64,000 nt of DNA from Combretum micranthum (lineage: Eukaryota; Streptophyta; Magnoliopsida; Myrtales; Combretaceae): NCBI GenBank assembly GCA_024138025.1, contig JAMXBD010000399.1, positions 310,001 through 374,000 on the forward strand. The letters run 5' to 3'. This document shows, in pieces, positions 43,840 to 58,100 of the stretch. Below the pieces are notes generated by a model. It was not told the origin of the DNA and searched no databases. It worked only from the letters and a program-made list of their open reading frames with translations. The translations under genes and the position numbers were made by a program. Numbering within the stretch: the first letter of the stretch is position 1; every line of letters starts with the position of its first letter.

Positions 43840-45420
43840 AGAAGAAAGTTTGAAAGTTAGGCTGAGACTATAAAACAAGCGCTGAGTGGGAGGCAACCTA
43901 CTATTATCTATCTATTAATATCTTTGTCTTTTTTTGTTGTTTTTCTTTGCTTTGATAGTGTGCCCTATTGTGCAGATAAGATGAAAAACAGGAGCTAATG
44001 CACATGAATTGTAGACAACAAGAGGGATGCAAATGGACTTAAAAATGGAAACTTCTCTTTTGCTGTACCGGTTGGAACTCAACTATCATCAATTAACAAA
44101 ACGGGAAGTACTGTTTCCTTTTCTCCTTTATTTTTTATTTCTTTCCTATTGTTGAGCTGATTAGAAACAGTGAGTTCACTGTTTAATTTAAGTGTGAGGG
44201 AAGGGATAATGAATGGAGAATGGAGTTGAGTATGACTGCTAATGTCTAAAATGTTGTTTGGTTGCAATCTATGACATATGAATTGTATTGTGTACCCATA
44301 CATTTGAATTGTTTTGTCCTTAAGTATTATATGGCAATTTGAAGCCAAACTTTTTTGAAAAAGTTATATGAAATCTTGAGATTGTGCAGAAAATTGTGAA
44401 AAGCATCTATGTAAAGAATGTAAATTGACTTGTTAAGTGCCTTACTCACCTACTGTTGTGATTAGTTTACTTATTGAAATTAAGTAGTGAAATCTTTAAG
44501 GAACAAATTTACCTTGTATTTAGCTTTAGAATTGGAAATTTGAGAGTAGGTCGAGTCTTTTTTGTGAAAAATAAATAGGTCTACTTCTAAGAAATTTTAG
44601 TCTATATATACTCTTTGAGTTATATTGATAACTTTATAACACTTAGTGAAAGAGGTAGAAGACACTTTTAAACTTAGTGATCCTTTATAAAAATAAGTCT
44701 TTGATTTGTTATTGCATTAAAAAAGAAAGAAACAAGCATAGCCTCTACTCCAATGACTCAAGTATTTGAGTTATGAGTATCTGAACTTGAATGTTAAAGT
44801 GAGGAAGAGTTCTTAGGGGTATTTTAAAACCTGGTCACTTAGGTGATGAGCCTGGGATGTGCCGACCCAATGAACTCACTGTAACGAGAAGGGAAGAAAG
44901 GCAAAAAGTTCAAATTATGAACTTTAAAAACAAAAAGATGGAGGCAAAAACCTCCCAAAAAAAAATGCTTGTATGGAAAAGAAAAAGAAAAGAATGCAAA
45001 GTACCAATTGAAATAAGCCTTATTATAAAAAGGGAGAAATCTAGGGAAAGAGTGGATACCATATGCTTTCACTCTGTGTTGCTAAGATTATATATTTGCT
45101 AAATGTCCAGTGAAGTATAAATGAGTGTTTTTCCTTAATGAATTGTGTATCTACTTTTGGATGGAATATTCTTTTGTTAAACACTAGAATTAAAGTTTGT
45201 TTTGTCTAGATTAGCTGCTAAATTTTAATTCTAGTAATCTAATTACATGTTCCCAGTTTGGTTTGAGCAGTAGGCACAAGAAATGCAAGTCATGTACAAT
45301 GAAAAAGAATGATGCTTGAATTTTGATTGTGAAAAAAAGTGTTGTACATTCTATGATAGATTTCAACTTTGAGTTTATTTATTTTGCTTGAGAACAAGCA
45401 AAAGTTCAAGTGTGGGGAGT
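43840..45420 (+). other. 3' untranslated region of the non-autonomous element
   Basis: It starts with the Athila-type motif AGCGCTGAGTGGGAGGCAAC (43879) and ends with CTTGAGAACAAGCAAAAGTT, CAAGTGTGGGGAGT, directly before the 3' LTR. Parts are homologous in reverse to the Athila 3' region at 15100-16200. The cis-acting ends are thus kept while pol is lost. ORFs in it (for example 44857-45102) are not gene-like. Confidence 0.75.
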
Positions 45421-46968
45421 TGATAAAGTCATATTTTACTCAAATTTCTATTAATCAAATCATGTTTATATGTTATAGATTTTATAAAAATCAATTGAAA
45501 ATGGTACTTAAATGTTCGTAAATTATTATTTTAGGTCATTGAGGACTTATGAATCAAATACATGCAAATTGGAGAAGTTTTGATCAATTTTGGATAAAAA
45601 CAGAAGTACACCGGCCATTAAGGAAGCTACGCCGCCTGCTTTCAATGTGAAATTGACCAGCGTCTGCAATTTTCAAATGTACACCGGCATTTCTCCACTC
45701 TACGCCACTGGCTTTGAGTCGGTGTTAGGCATGAAAAAAATGCAAGTTATTAAAGCTGGATTTTAGACCGCCAGCTTTCACAAGGGAAAATCAAGCAATT
45801 TGTGACTTTTCATTGTACGCTGGCAACTGGAACGGTTACGCCGCTGGTGTTGAAGCCGGTGTATACTCAAAATTGCTCTCGGGAATTAATTTTCACATTA
45901 AAGGTCGGTCAAATTTAATTAAAGGCTGCCAGCCTTTAATGCCAGTGTAACTCCCTTGTAACCCTTTATATAAATTCATCATGTTGTCATTTTAAAAACA
46001 AGAAGAAACCTTAGGCACAAAAATCATTCTATTCCTTTTTGCTCCTAGATCTAGAATTAGGGTTTGAACACTAGTTAAATTATATTATTGATTGAATAAG
46101 GATTCCACACCGAGATTTAAGTGAAAAACATTGTTTGGATTTGGATTTCAAGAACAAGATTTCTTTGATAGGTGATTTTGTTCTTTTTCTCATATTCAAA
46201 TGTTGGATGATATTTGATGCTTGATTCCTTTGATCATAAATCGGTTTTGAGTTGTTGATCTGATTCATATGATTGATGAATTCTATTGTTGATTAAATCT
46301 TTGTTCATATTCGGATTGTTGATGATTTTTCACAAATCATGTATTTTGGATTACATCTGGAATTCATGATGGATTAGGATTGCAATTGGGAAATTCTCTT
46401 CTAATTGATATTGTGAATATCTAATTAGGATTTGAAATCACATAGAGATATGGAATTTGAATTCTATTAGGGTTTGGTAAATTACATGGATTTGTCAATT
46501 TATTATTTTCCTAGAAATAGGGAACATTGATTGGTAAATCTAGGATAACAGTTCACTTTGGAAGAAGGGATTATTATTTGGTGCTTATTTGATTAAAATA
46601 CTGAACCCATTGACAATTTGGATTGGTAATTGTATTTCTAATCAGTAGCATACATTGATTGATTATTCAGATCTGTTGGTTCATAACTTAATCAATTCAA
46701 AGGTGTTGGAAATCCAAGATTTTTAGTAGTTTAGTTTTATTAAAAGAAAATACAAAAATAGAAACATCTTTTAATTTGTCTAGCTATGAATTGGACTGAT
46801 ATAGTTGATAGCTAGTCCTTACTCCTTGTGGATACGATTAGGTATTCACCGAAATTTTATTACTGCACACGTACCCGATACACTATCGGTTAAAGATCTG
46901 CTCATTTAAAGGAAATTGAATATAACTAAAAAGATTTTTAAAAAGCATATACAGAAAAAACATGATCA
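45421..46968 (+). mobile_element. 3' LTR of the gag-protease element
   Basis: It starts TGATAAAGTC and ends CATGATCA. It is collinear with 40264-41811 without length change. Differences from the 5' LTR concentrate in the GC-rich cluster 45600-45870. Confidence 0.9.
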
Positions 46969-47215
46969 GGGATGCTTCCATAATTTGTTTCGCAAATCTC
47001 CTTAAATTCCTTAATACTATTTTCTCTAGCTCTAGATCAAAATCTACTAGTCTCATAGAATGATTTCTAGTCATGCATTAAAAGGAAAATCACAAAGTTA
47101 AATTATATTAAGCAAATTCTAGAGAAAGAAAAGCAAGTAATAAATATAATGGCTAGATTAATAAGCTTTGAGCTTTTTCTACTATTGTCGATCCTTGGCA
47201 ACAATGCCATAAACT
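46969..47215 (-). other. 5' internal region and primer site of Athila element 2
   Basis: On the minus strand, TTTATGGCATTGTTGCCAAGG (complement at 47192-47212) is a decayed Athila primer binding site just after the LTR end at 47216. The remainder is 5' leader or the start of gag, cut at 46969 by the GGGAT insertion. Confidence 0.65.
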
Positions 47216-50200
47216 TGTTATGATTGTTTCACTCAAACAAAATCCATATTCTTAGTATTATTCTATGATCAATTAGGCAAATATAACTATCGATTTTATA
47301 GTATAGCACCAAGCACATGATATTGTTCTCATGAAGATTACCAAGTACAAGTACTTACTCTTATCCTTTTATTTAACATACAAATTCAGCTGTTCCAATC
47401 AATTAATTATTTAACTAACTATAATTACTAATTACTAATTAAATCACCATGAAATCAACATCCCTTTTTAATTAAAAGTTAAGTCACAAGAGTATCCTAA
47501 GTTTGAATTACCACTAACCCTAGTGTGTAACTTTCATCCAATCAAGATTCAATTGATAAATTAGTTCTTAAAGTATGGGATTGCTTAATTAGAAATATCT
47601 CTCTTGAGATTACTAATGTCTAACCTTAGATCAATCAAGTGGAATCTCATATAAGCTAATAGCAACCTAAATCGCATTATCTGTTTTAAGAATCTACTAT
47701 TTGATTTCAATCACTTCTATGTCTTAATCTTATACACAAGATTTATATCACCCTATCTTTAAGAATGCTTACAAATCTCTTCGTTTATGCAGAGCTACTT
47801 ATAATGGTGATTTCTTGATCTACTGCTATAAAATCTAACATTAATCAGTACACTAGTAGTATCAATTCAAGAAATAACAAAGAACACATAAACAAATTCA
47901 AGAAACTAAATTATCAATAAATTAAAATAATCCCAATTACATATTTGGGCTAAGGTTATTCAAAGTTTGAGTAAAACTTTATATTATCCCATAGATCTAA
48001 CAATAAAACCATAAATAGAAGAAGAGTAGATAAAAGTCATAAGTGAAAACGTCCTTTAATCTTCAATCTCGTAATCTCTAACAATTGCTATGAGCTTGAC
48101 TTACTCTCTATGTTTTTCTCTCTCTAAGAATACCTGATTTTTGTCTATGCTTCTGTACAATAAACCAAAAGTTGTCACGCCTCAAATGGTACTCTAAACA
48201 TGATAGTCCGCCACATATAATATTGAGACTTAGCAATGACCACCTTAGTCACGTGAAAGACTCGATATCATATATAAGACGTACAATATAGCAATAGGAG
48301 ATACGAGTGGGATATGCAGCTTGAGAAAGTAATATAAAGTATACAAGAATCTACATAAACATTTACATTAAAAACATAAGGAAAAATAAATAAATTCTTC
48401 ACATCAACTTAGGGGCATTCCCCCGCTAATTTCTCCAAGGATTGAAATACAACTTAGTCTTACATACAATCAAATAGCTATCACCAAAAGGTTTTAAAGG
48501 AATTTCGATCTAAGGTCCATGATTGGATTTCCCCAAAAAGCTTCCTAAGAGAAATCTTACTCAGATGTAAGGAGACTTTGGATAAAGTAGCAAGTGATCC
48601 CGTGAAAGCAAAAATCTATCGAGGTGTAAGTTTAACTAGCTTAGTGAGCAAATTTTTGGATTAACATACTCGAAGCAAAATATCAGACAAGATATAATTT
48701 AGACAAGCATATGATATGCATCAAAACATATGAGCAAGCAAGACATATGGTTTTTCAGGAATCATATGCTGAATGAATTTACACCCTTCATTCAGGGTTA
48801 GGTATATCGACTAATTACAGTCATCACTTTCGCAAATAGATTTTGTAGATCTTACCGGCTGCTACTCGCTATAAAAAACATGTAGGTCTTATCGGCTACT
48901 AATCACCCCTTTGTAGGTCTTACGAGCTACTACTCACCACATGTAGATACCATTAATTATGCCAACCACCACTATTGTACACATGTCCTACCAAATGTAT
49001 AATAGTGAATACAATGAGATTCACTATGTGATATGCATGAATCAATTTTTAAAGCTCTTGGCATGTTATTAAAATATCTTAAAGGTGATCATACAATTTG
49101 CAGACACTTTAACATGGCAACAAATCATTCATTTAATTATTGACAATTCAAGTCTCGATATGCTTAGTATACATTCATCAAACATTATAAATCAAATGCA
49201 CTTTACATTTTTATCTTTTTCTATTTCTAGTGCCACTATACTACAAGCACAATCATGAGTATGAAAACTGAAGAAGTCAACTCACTTAACCATGTCTTGA
49301 TAAGTCACTTCTAATTGAAATAATCCTCCAAGTAGAAAGTATCGCCTTCTATGTCACTTAAACAAAAGAAATATCTAAAATGAGTGTTCCATATAATTTC
49401 TACTTAAATTTTCTAATTTGTCGTAAAATTCGGATTACGAAAATTCCAACTTAAAACAACAATAACTTGCTCATTTTAACTCGGAATTTTGCATATAAGT
49501 AGTCGTTTTCTAACTAATAGAAAAGGTTTATCTATTTTTAAGGTTACTTTTAACATTTAAGGTCATTAGGTCTCTTAAAAAGGCATCATAGATTTAGATC
49601 TTAGGTTCGAACCCTTATATTTTTATGACTTTTGAAGTTCTACACTTCTTGAACACTTTAAAGCAAGCATAAATTTTTTATTCATTTGAAAATCATTTGA
49701 TACTTATATTAGCTCACATCATATGCATGATTTTAGTAATATTACCTCAAGAGTGATTTTTCATAAAAAAATTTAATTTAGAAGTTTGTAAAGTTAACTT
49801 TAGGAGGAAAATCTTTTGTCTCATATGAAGAAAATTACAATTTTTAGTTTGTAGCGATGGAATTATATAACCACTAAGATCATTATTCCTACATCTTTTT
49901 AATCTCATAAAATAAATTTCATATTTTATAAACTTGGTTTTTCCTATGTGGATTACAAATTTCTATTTTAAGTTAGATGATCCTAAATTAGCCTATGAAA
50001 AATTGGTTCGTTCTTTGTTCTTAGCAAAACATTAATATGTCTAATGATATTTTAAGAAAATTTTGCATGGCAAAGAATTGTCAAAATTTACTCTTAAAGA
50101 AAGTGTGTTTAACTAACCATTCCTATCCTTAAGGAAAATTCTCTTAAGTGTTGCAAATTTATTTTTAAAAGTCTTTAGTCTCATTTTATAAAATAGGACA

Positions 50201-52563
50201 TAATTTATATTTTCATTTTGAAAATTTTTGCTGAGGCAACAACATTACTTGATGATCATTCGTGCAAGTGAACATATTATTTATGCCAAGAATCAACTTA
50301 TAAACTCATGTAGCAAATAGAAAGAATAGAAAATCAAAGAGCTAAATAAGGATAAGAATATGAAAGTCTTAGCTTATTATTAAGACTTCCTAGCACTGAA
50401 TAAATTCCAGTCATGTTTAAAAGAAAAAGATAAGAAATGAAAAAGAAGGAAAAGAAAAAGAATAAAGAAAAATCATGGAAGTCTTAGATTTAGTTCAAGG
50501 CTTCTTGAGACTTGTAATACATCCAGTCTCATAAATCAAGCAAGAAATAATTATGGAGTCTTAGACTTTATCAAGGCTCCTCGAGACTCAAATATTTCCA
50601 TTCTAAAAAATACAGCAAATAAGAGAAAGAAAGAAGAGAAAAAGAAAGAAAATTGGAGTCTTAGATTATGTACGAGGCTCCCGGGACTTAGATTATGGAC
50701 AGGTCCCAAAACATGTTTTGACTTGATGAAGGATAAGTCTAAGACTAGAATAACCAGTCTTATTTATTGTAAGCATTAAATAAGAAACAAAATAAGAGCA
50801 TAATAAGAGGTTAGATTAGTGAACTTTAGACTCTAGAAATATAGATACATATGTATACTTAGTAATGTATAGAAGTTATGTTAGAAGCATGAACATAACA
50901 AAAATCATAAATGAATATGGTGTTGAACAAGACATGAACAAATTGTTGTTTCCATGATTTCATCCTTAGCATAATGCTTATAGGGTGTTAGAAATCATAA
51001 CACACAAAGTGTTTATGTTAGGTTAACATGAAGAAAAGAGAGGGTTTAGTGCTTACCTAAACTTGAAGATGGAATGTGGAAGATGAATGAAAAGAAAAAT
51101 TTTGTGAAAACACAATAAATATGGGAAGGAAGCTCATGGTTTGGGTAGGGGAGAAGAAAGGATTTTAGAAAGGAATTTGCAAGGGTTTTTGGTAGTTTTT
51201 AGAAGATGTGTGCAAAGAATGAAGGGGGAGAGGTATTTATAGAGTTTTGAAGTTAAAATAAAAAATGAATAAAATTAATTGGAAAAAAAAATAAATAGAT
51301 AGAGGGAAGGAGAGATAGCGCTAGTTCTAGGGAGACAGAGGGGAGAGAATTGATTAAATTTGTATTTTTGTAATGAAAAATAAGTAATGTGTAAGATAAG
51401 TTATGTATAAAATAGTATTAGAAATGAAAATATAAGAGTAGGTATTGTACAAGTGTAAGAATAGGTAGTAAGAAAAAGTAGAGATATATGAATAGTACTA
51501 AATAGTAACTTGAATAGTAAAAAAGACAAATAAAATATTGGTCGTAAGAAAAATACACGTAAAAGGGCTCTATATAATATTTTTAGAAGCCGAAAAATTC
51601 TATAACTGATATTTTACTATTCCTTATCTTATTATGAGTCTAGATATGTTGTCGGAATATTTTCACCATTTTGTGTACGAGGATCCTGATTTTAGAAATT
51701 GATCCTGTTCAGGTCTGATATCAACAAGTTTTGGGCGAATATGACACTTTTAGGTTATAAGACATTATTCCAAACTGTTATCTATGGTTAACTCATTTTT
51801 ATTGTTTTAGGGTTTCAAGCACGGGATTGTCAAATCTAAACGCTCTAGTTCTTAAGGTAAACCTAGGTTGACTTTAGGGTTTTTGGTCTGACTTCCGATT
51901 CTAGGGTTTACTTAATATTACCTTAAAATTTAGGGGTTTACAAAAGTAATCTATTTATAAGACGAAAAAAATTAGATTTTTTCAAATCTCTTCAAACTCA
52001 CAAATCTTCACAGATCTCCTGCTTTCCTCTTTTAGAAAAAACTCTACCTTTACTATTCAACTTATGTCATATCTTGGTCATATCTTTTCAATTAGATACA
52101 ACTTTTATTTTAAATTTAAAAACCAGTTCTACATGGGTAAAGTACATGGTCATGTACCATGGTCATGCACCTTGGTTGGTGAAGAATTTCTTTTTAAAAA
52201 CTCCTTCAACATAACCCAAATCATGTAAGTTGTGTTTGTGACTCATGTTTAACACAAAATATATATTTTTCATTAACATTGTTGTCATGTATTCTCTTGT
52301 GTACTCTATAAAATCAATTTTGTTCCTTACATAGCTTTCCAACACAAGTTATGTTGAAATTTATGCGCTCTACACTTTTCAAACTTTAATAAATCTTCAC
52401 AAAAACTGTTCAATTTATTAAAATTCCTTCTTTAAGTTAAAATAACATATTAAAACCTTGAAATCAAGCTTTAACCAAATAATGACCATTTTAAAATATT
52501 CAAAAAAATCAATCATTAAACCTAAAATCTCCTTTCTAAATGAGGATAAATTAACACTCATCA
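47216..52563 (-). mobile_element. Athila-type 5' LTR (element 2), split by a solo LTR
   Basis: The left end is TGTTATGATTG (47216) and the right end ACACTCATCA (52563), so the minus strand begins TGATGAGTGTTAATTTATCC, a classical Athila LTR start. The family A LTR (48173-51942) with TSD AAAGT interrupts it. The own length is about 1.57 kb. The right flank is GTAAC. Its 3' partner LTR is not in the window. The short ORF at 52163-52345 is not considered a gene. Confidence 0.82.
48173..51942 (-). mobile_element. Family A solo LTR, TSD AAAGT
   Basis: This 3770-bp LTR runs from TGTCACGCCTC to GGGGTTTACA and is flanked by perfect AAAGT copies (48168-48172 and 51943-51947). The TATA complement is TATTTATA at 51234-51241. 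It carries the diverged 8038-type minisatellite (48840-48950) and the AGTCTTAG/AAGGCT repeats (50360-50720). No coding region. Confidence 0.92.
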
Positions 52564-52826
52564 GTAACTCAACAAAAGCCTAATACAACATGTCTCACCA
52601 ACAACCAACTTGAGGGTTGGACAGAACATCCAAAAGGTCCACCATCGTTACCACTTGACCTCATAAGGTCGAGCAAGAGAAATCTATTGGTCCTGCTTTA
52701 CTAAAGTAAGCCTCCTATAACCTTACAAGGTTTAAAAGTCTCATAAGTTCAACCTGCCAAATAGGTTAGGTTTACCTAAAGAAGTCAATGGCTTCATATG
52801 TTATAATTTCATCTTGATAGACCTTT
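52564..52826. other. Unassigned DNA right of Athila element 2
   Basis: AT-rich sequence with no ORF or TE terminus. With 55011-55108 and 58569 onward it forms the target into which the next two solo LTRs were inserted. It ends in the duplication CCTTT (52822-52826). Confidence 0.5.
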
Positions 52827-55005
52827 TGTAACGCCCTAAAATAAGGCATTACAACCCGCCACATGTCCTCTCTTGATTAAGACATGCTAAGACTCTAGTA
52901 TCCATAATTATACAAATATCACCTGTAAAGACACATAGGGTATCTCATAGGATACTCAACACAACCTTTATAATATGGAAACACAAGAAAACTTCCTAAC
53001 ATTCCTGTTTAACAAACAAACATCCTAGTTAGCATATCCGCAAGCCAACTATCCAATATAACAACTAAAATTTGTCTACAAGAGAAACCTTTATTTACAA
53101 CTTAGTCTTCCAACGACAAATGATCTAATAACTGTTCATAAAACATAATAATAAGCAAAATACAACAAAATCAAGTCTTCAACATATCTAGGCACTTCTT
53201 TTCTCCCATAATCCTATAATCAAAAAGTCTAACTCTCAGCTGGGTAGTCAGGTCCACTATCGCTATCCCCTTAATCAAAGATCAAATCATAACCTAAAAG
53301 ATCATATATAATGTCTTCATCACCTGTACCTGAAATTTTAAAAAAATGAGTTGTGAATCCCAATACAATAACTCTAATCCTTAAAAACAAATGCAAATGC
53401 ACACACAATAGAGATATATCAAATGCACCTGGTCTAATGCAAGCAATCAACTTGTTATCTTTTTATAGTCAGCAAATCAAAGATAGTTCAGAACTATGTA
53501 TACTCTAATCCCGAACTCAAAGTAACTCAGACTCCTCTTGGAAAACAACCAACTCTTTGAAAATAAGGTAATTACATACATATATGGATGAATGGGTACT
53601 CCCCTAAACATCCATATTTTCCCCCAATTCTACTAGAATCATATCAAAGCACGAGTCTACTAAGGACAACCTCACACTAAGATCATCAGGGTGCCTCACC
53701 ATATCTCTGTCTGCCAGGTCTTTACTGGTTAAAGCCAAGCAGGCAATTATTAAGCCGAATAGTATTAGGTTTATTATGAAATTCTATTCCTACAACCAAT
53801 CAAGCAATACTAAACTTACAAGCAAAAAAAACAACAGGGATTAGTCGTACCTTTCTCAATTTCAGGAATACAACTCAAATCTTCAAATCCGATATCAATA
53901 AAAACAAAGACAACTCGAACTCCACAAACTCCTATATCGACACCAACTAATTCCACAAACTCCAAATATCCTCTTACAACATATAAATATACATCATAAT
54001 ATAAACACGTTATCAATATATCCTAATAGACATGAATTCTCCAAAAACCCTTACTTGACAAGAAATCTCCAATATCTGCACCATTTACTTCGATTAAACT
54101 CCACCAAAACCCTAAAAAACAACAATGAACCGCACAAAACTCCACAAATACTGAATTTTCACCAAAACCCTAGATTTGCATATTAACAAGAACGTTTAAG
54201 GATCATCTAATCATACATTGATTAAAATCCATCAACGAAAAGACGAAACTTATTGATTTTGATTACTAAAACTTGACTCGCATTCACAAACTTGGATTCC
54301 AACCAAAGCTAAGGTTTTTCTCCCACAACTCCTTCAAGAACATCAACAAAACCCTAAGAAATCATGCATAAATCTGTAGATTAGGATCACTCACCTTTCA
54401 TCAAACTCGCCTTAAGATGAAGCCTTAACACTTGGATATCAAGAACAGACCCTATACTCTCAAAGGAAGAAATAAGCGAAGGAGGAACGTTTGTCAAAAG
54501 CCACTATTCATGTTGCATATTTATAGAATTTCATTCCTATGCCGGTAAATATGATATCTATGCCGGTGGTGTAGAATCCCAAGAGGCGGCGTTCGTCATG
54601 CAACAAAAAATCCTTCGCATTGCTCAGAATGTCATACGCTGAAAAAGCTAAGCCAAGTTGGTGGCATTTGACTCCGGCATTAAACAATAATGCTTTTGAT
54701 CCAATTCAACATTAACAAACAAACAAACACACACACATACACACACACACATTCTCCGGCGTTTTCAACTCCAGCATAAGAAAATTTATCACTGTGGACA
54801 TCCTACACCGGTATATACACTGGTGGCATACTTACACCAAAAGATGGCGTTGCATCTGCAGAAAATTGTAGAAGTTCCAAATATTCACAATTCTTTTCCA
54901 AAAAAAAATTAACCAAACTTAACTTGTTTTGTGGCTTTGATATAAGCTTATATATATATTATGACCCATTTATCTTCATTTTATCTTATTTTTCTGTGTG
55001 TTACT
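52827..55005 (-). mobile_element. Tekay/Del-type solo LTR, TSD CCTTT
   Basis: This 2179-bp minus-strand LTR runs from TGTAACGCCCTAAAATAAGG to GTGTTACT. The last base is mutated from the expected A. The target duplication CCTTT is perfect (52822-52826 and 55006-55010). It is homologous to 33430-35701 and to 10144-12687 in reverse. The conserved TATA complement is at 54518-54525, next to GC-rich motif words (ATGCCGGT near 54540 and 54560). No pol lies next to it, so it is a solo LTR. Confidence 0.87.
54715..54752 (+). repeat. AAAC/AC microsatellite in the Tekay-type LTR
   Basis: AACAAACAAAC followed by (AC)n with one TAC interruption. It is absent from the two other LTR copies. Confidence 0.85.
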
Positions 55006-55108
55006 CCTTTACTGTCATACTTAGGCTAAATGCAAAGCTAACCCAGCATAGTTGTCCCTTTACACAATTCTGCCAACAAACCTTGTAAAAGATCAAGCTA
55101 ACCTAACT
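55006..55108. other. Short unassigned segment between two solo LTRs
   Basis: About 100 bp of target DNA. It contains the right CCTTT duplication (55006-55010) and ends in TAACT (55104-55108), the left duplication of the next LTR. Confidence 0.6.
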
Positions 55109-58100
55109 TGTAAGCCTCGGTTTTCCTTGTATTCAAGCTTGACTTCGAGAGCCGAATCGGAAACTGAAACCCTAAATCGGAATATCTAGGGTTTGATTGA
55201 AACCTAGAAACCCAAAGTCTGGCTCCACCAAGAATAAAACCATAAATCTTTTCAGAGCAAATTAATATAGATTATAGTCCTAAAGAATATATTGAAACAT
55301 AAAAAGATCAGTTTTCGGGAAATTATATGTTTCGAACCCGACCAGGATCTATTCCGAAAAACCGGCCCCTGAGACTTGAAATTAGAAAAATATTATGAAA
55401 TACTCATTCAGACCGAAATTTAATAAGGAATTCAAAAATATATTTATTATAATTTGTCGATTTATAAAAATTACAATTATAGCCTTTACATCGTATTTTC
55501 TTTACTAACCGGTAACTTAATTGTCTAATCTACTATTCATTACTATTCACAAATACAAGCCCATACCCTACTCACACTCACAAGCCATACCTCTACTCTT
55601 ACATTCTTACAACCAAACCTTACCTTATTACATCACATTCCTTACATTTACTTTTCTAATACATTTTATTACACATTTAATTTGAAAAATTGTACAAAAA
55701 TTATTTTCTCTCCCTCTCTCCCCTTCAATGGCTAGTGCACCTCTCCCATTTTCCCTCTCAATTGTGTGATTTTTCTTCTTTTATTTAATCATACAAAACC
55801 ATAATAACGCTCACTATAAATACTCTTTTATGCCTTCATTCTCTTTCTTCATTTTTACTTTTGTAAATTTCATAAACTCTCTCTCTTTTCTCTCTTGGGC
55901 TGTGACACTCCCCTCCCCCCACACACACTCACACAACAAATTTTATTTCTTTCTTCAAGCTTCTTGTTTCAAACACTAAATAGGTATAGATCTAAACTTT
56001 ACTACCACAAAAACATGTAATGGCTAGATCATTCATGTGTGGATTCATAAAAAAAATCCTCATGAGCTTCATGCTAGGGACATGAAACCACTAAAACATG
56101 TTGATCAAGCCATCACAAGTTGTGGATCTTGTGATTAAAAGTTATATTTTTACCATGATCATGATATATGTTCATATAGTGATAATTTCATGTAGGAATC
56201 TTGCTACTACGTTATTGTCATAAGTAGTATACTTCATTTCATGCATTTCACATGATCATTACACTTAGATCTAGCTTTTAAAAATTTATTCTTTTACATG
56301 ATAGTAGAGATCTCATGCATCTATTATGTTTAAGGTGAATAAATGGTCATAAAGATTTTTGTTTTATGTAAATGAATGATTCATTATTTGTAAAAGTTAG
56401 GATATTTATGAAGATAAGCCAAATAGCTTAAGAACAAATTTGGTTTTATAAAAACAAACTTTTGTAAATTCGAATGGAAAATGAGTTGCGTTTTGTAAAC
56501 CTATTTTTCAACTCCAAAACATGATTCTTAGGGGAAAAATGAAGGGCTTATGGAATAGGTAACAATAGGAAATGATTTTAGTAAGTTAATGGTAGATCTA
56601 CCAAATAAGAAATATTTGCAAGATAGAAAATTTAGATCTTATGATAGTTACATGAAATTCATAACAAGGAAAAGAGGATATGCAAACACCTACTTTTCAA
56701 ACTCAAAATGGAAGTTTTATTAAGGAAATGAAGTCCTTAGGGGATAAAAATAATGGAGCCTTCAATTTTAAAGTATCAAACAAGTTTTTCTTAAAGAAAT
56801 CACTTAGAAACTATTTTTACGAAATTCGGATCTAGGAATAGTCAATACTTAAACACTTGTTTACAAAGTGTAAAATGAGGATTTATGTAGAAAAATGAAG
56901 ACCTTAAGGAATAGATATGGTAAAGACTTAATTTTGGCAAGAATAAATAAATTTTATTAAAGAAAATCTCTAAAACAAGTGTGGTTTGTTAAGAACACAA
57001 AACTAGACTTATTAGGATAAGTATTCATGATTCCTTGTAAAGAGAAAGTTTCCAAAAGCATGCTCTAATAGAATATCATCATGAACATACATATAAGAAG
57101 CTCATAACATAACATTCATGATAGTAATTTGTTAGTATTGCATGTATATTTGGCATGAACAGTAGAAATATCATAACTCCTTACAAAAACAATTTCGAAA
57201 ATGGATGTTGATTACCAAACAGAACCGATCCAAATTTTTCGAAACTTAAAAGTTTTCATAATTAAGGTATTATATTAGAATTAGATAGATATTTTGAAGT
57301 AGATAGGAATCAGTATATAATTTGCGAAATTCTAAGTTAAAATGACCAAGTTATAGCCGTTTTAAGTTGGAATTTCCATTGATGACGGAAATTACGAACT
57401 TAATAGTTTTTATGAAAAAAAAAGGATTATATATGAGTTGAAATACTCATTTGGGTATTTCTTTCGTTTAGGTGACTTGGATCTCGAGGATTCATTACCA
57501 CCGGATTACTATTACTAAGAGATCGACGACCAATGGTCGAGTAAGTATTACTTCCAAATTTCATTTCTTGCTTGTGATTATGGCAAATAGTTGCACTAGA
57601 TGATAAGGAGAAAGATAAAATGGAATTGCATGATGGGACTTATGGGGGATTATGTATGCTTATTGATGAGTTGAGAAATGGTATTAAGAATATCGGAATT
57701 GGGTGATTAACTTATGCTTGTTTAGAGTATTATAGGAGTGATTGTCTACGAAATTTATTGATCACCTAAAAAATTGGTATTAATGACTATTAGGATTGAT
57801 AAATTAATACAGACATAATGACTTCACAATAGAGATGGAGCATTAGCATATGTTGATTACCCGTGATCCGTAAACGACTAAAAGTTGGTTGATCGTGATC
57901 CATAAACGATATAAATTGGTTATCCATGATCTTTAAATGGCTTATTAATTCAATGTAGTACCAGTATTCGTTAATTTGCTAACCCCAAATGGAGGGCGTA
58001 AATCCATTCACATATGATTTATGGCTGATCATATGATTGTTTGTTCATGTTGTTGATGCATTCCATACGATTGAATAATTAACTTGATTGATTGATTATA

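Larger units (their letters stand above)
40264..46968 (+). mobile_element. Complete non-autonomous gag-protease LTR retrotransposon, TSD GGGAT
   Basis: This 6705-bp unit has two LTRs of equal length (1548 bp each) and a perfect 5-bp duplication GGGAT (40259-40263 and 46969-46973). The internal region holds a primer site, a shortened gag, a protease, and a long 3' region ending in the Athila-type motif, but no RT, RNase H or integrase. The protease is followed directly by the motif GTGGGAGGCAACCTAC (43885), so pol appears cleanly deleted. By eye the LTRs differ at roughly one base in 20-25, many of them C/T or G/A, so the insertion is not very recent. It sits in the 5' region of Athila element 2. 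Confidence 0.92.

Noticed and set aside
44857..45102. Lysine-rich 81-codon ORF downstream of the protease
   Set aside because: Low-complexity purine-rich DNA in the 3' region of the element, homologous to noncoding Athila sequence.
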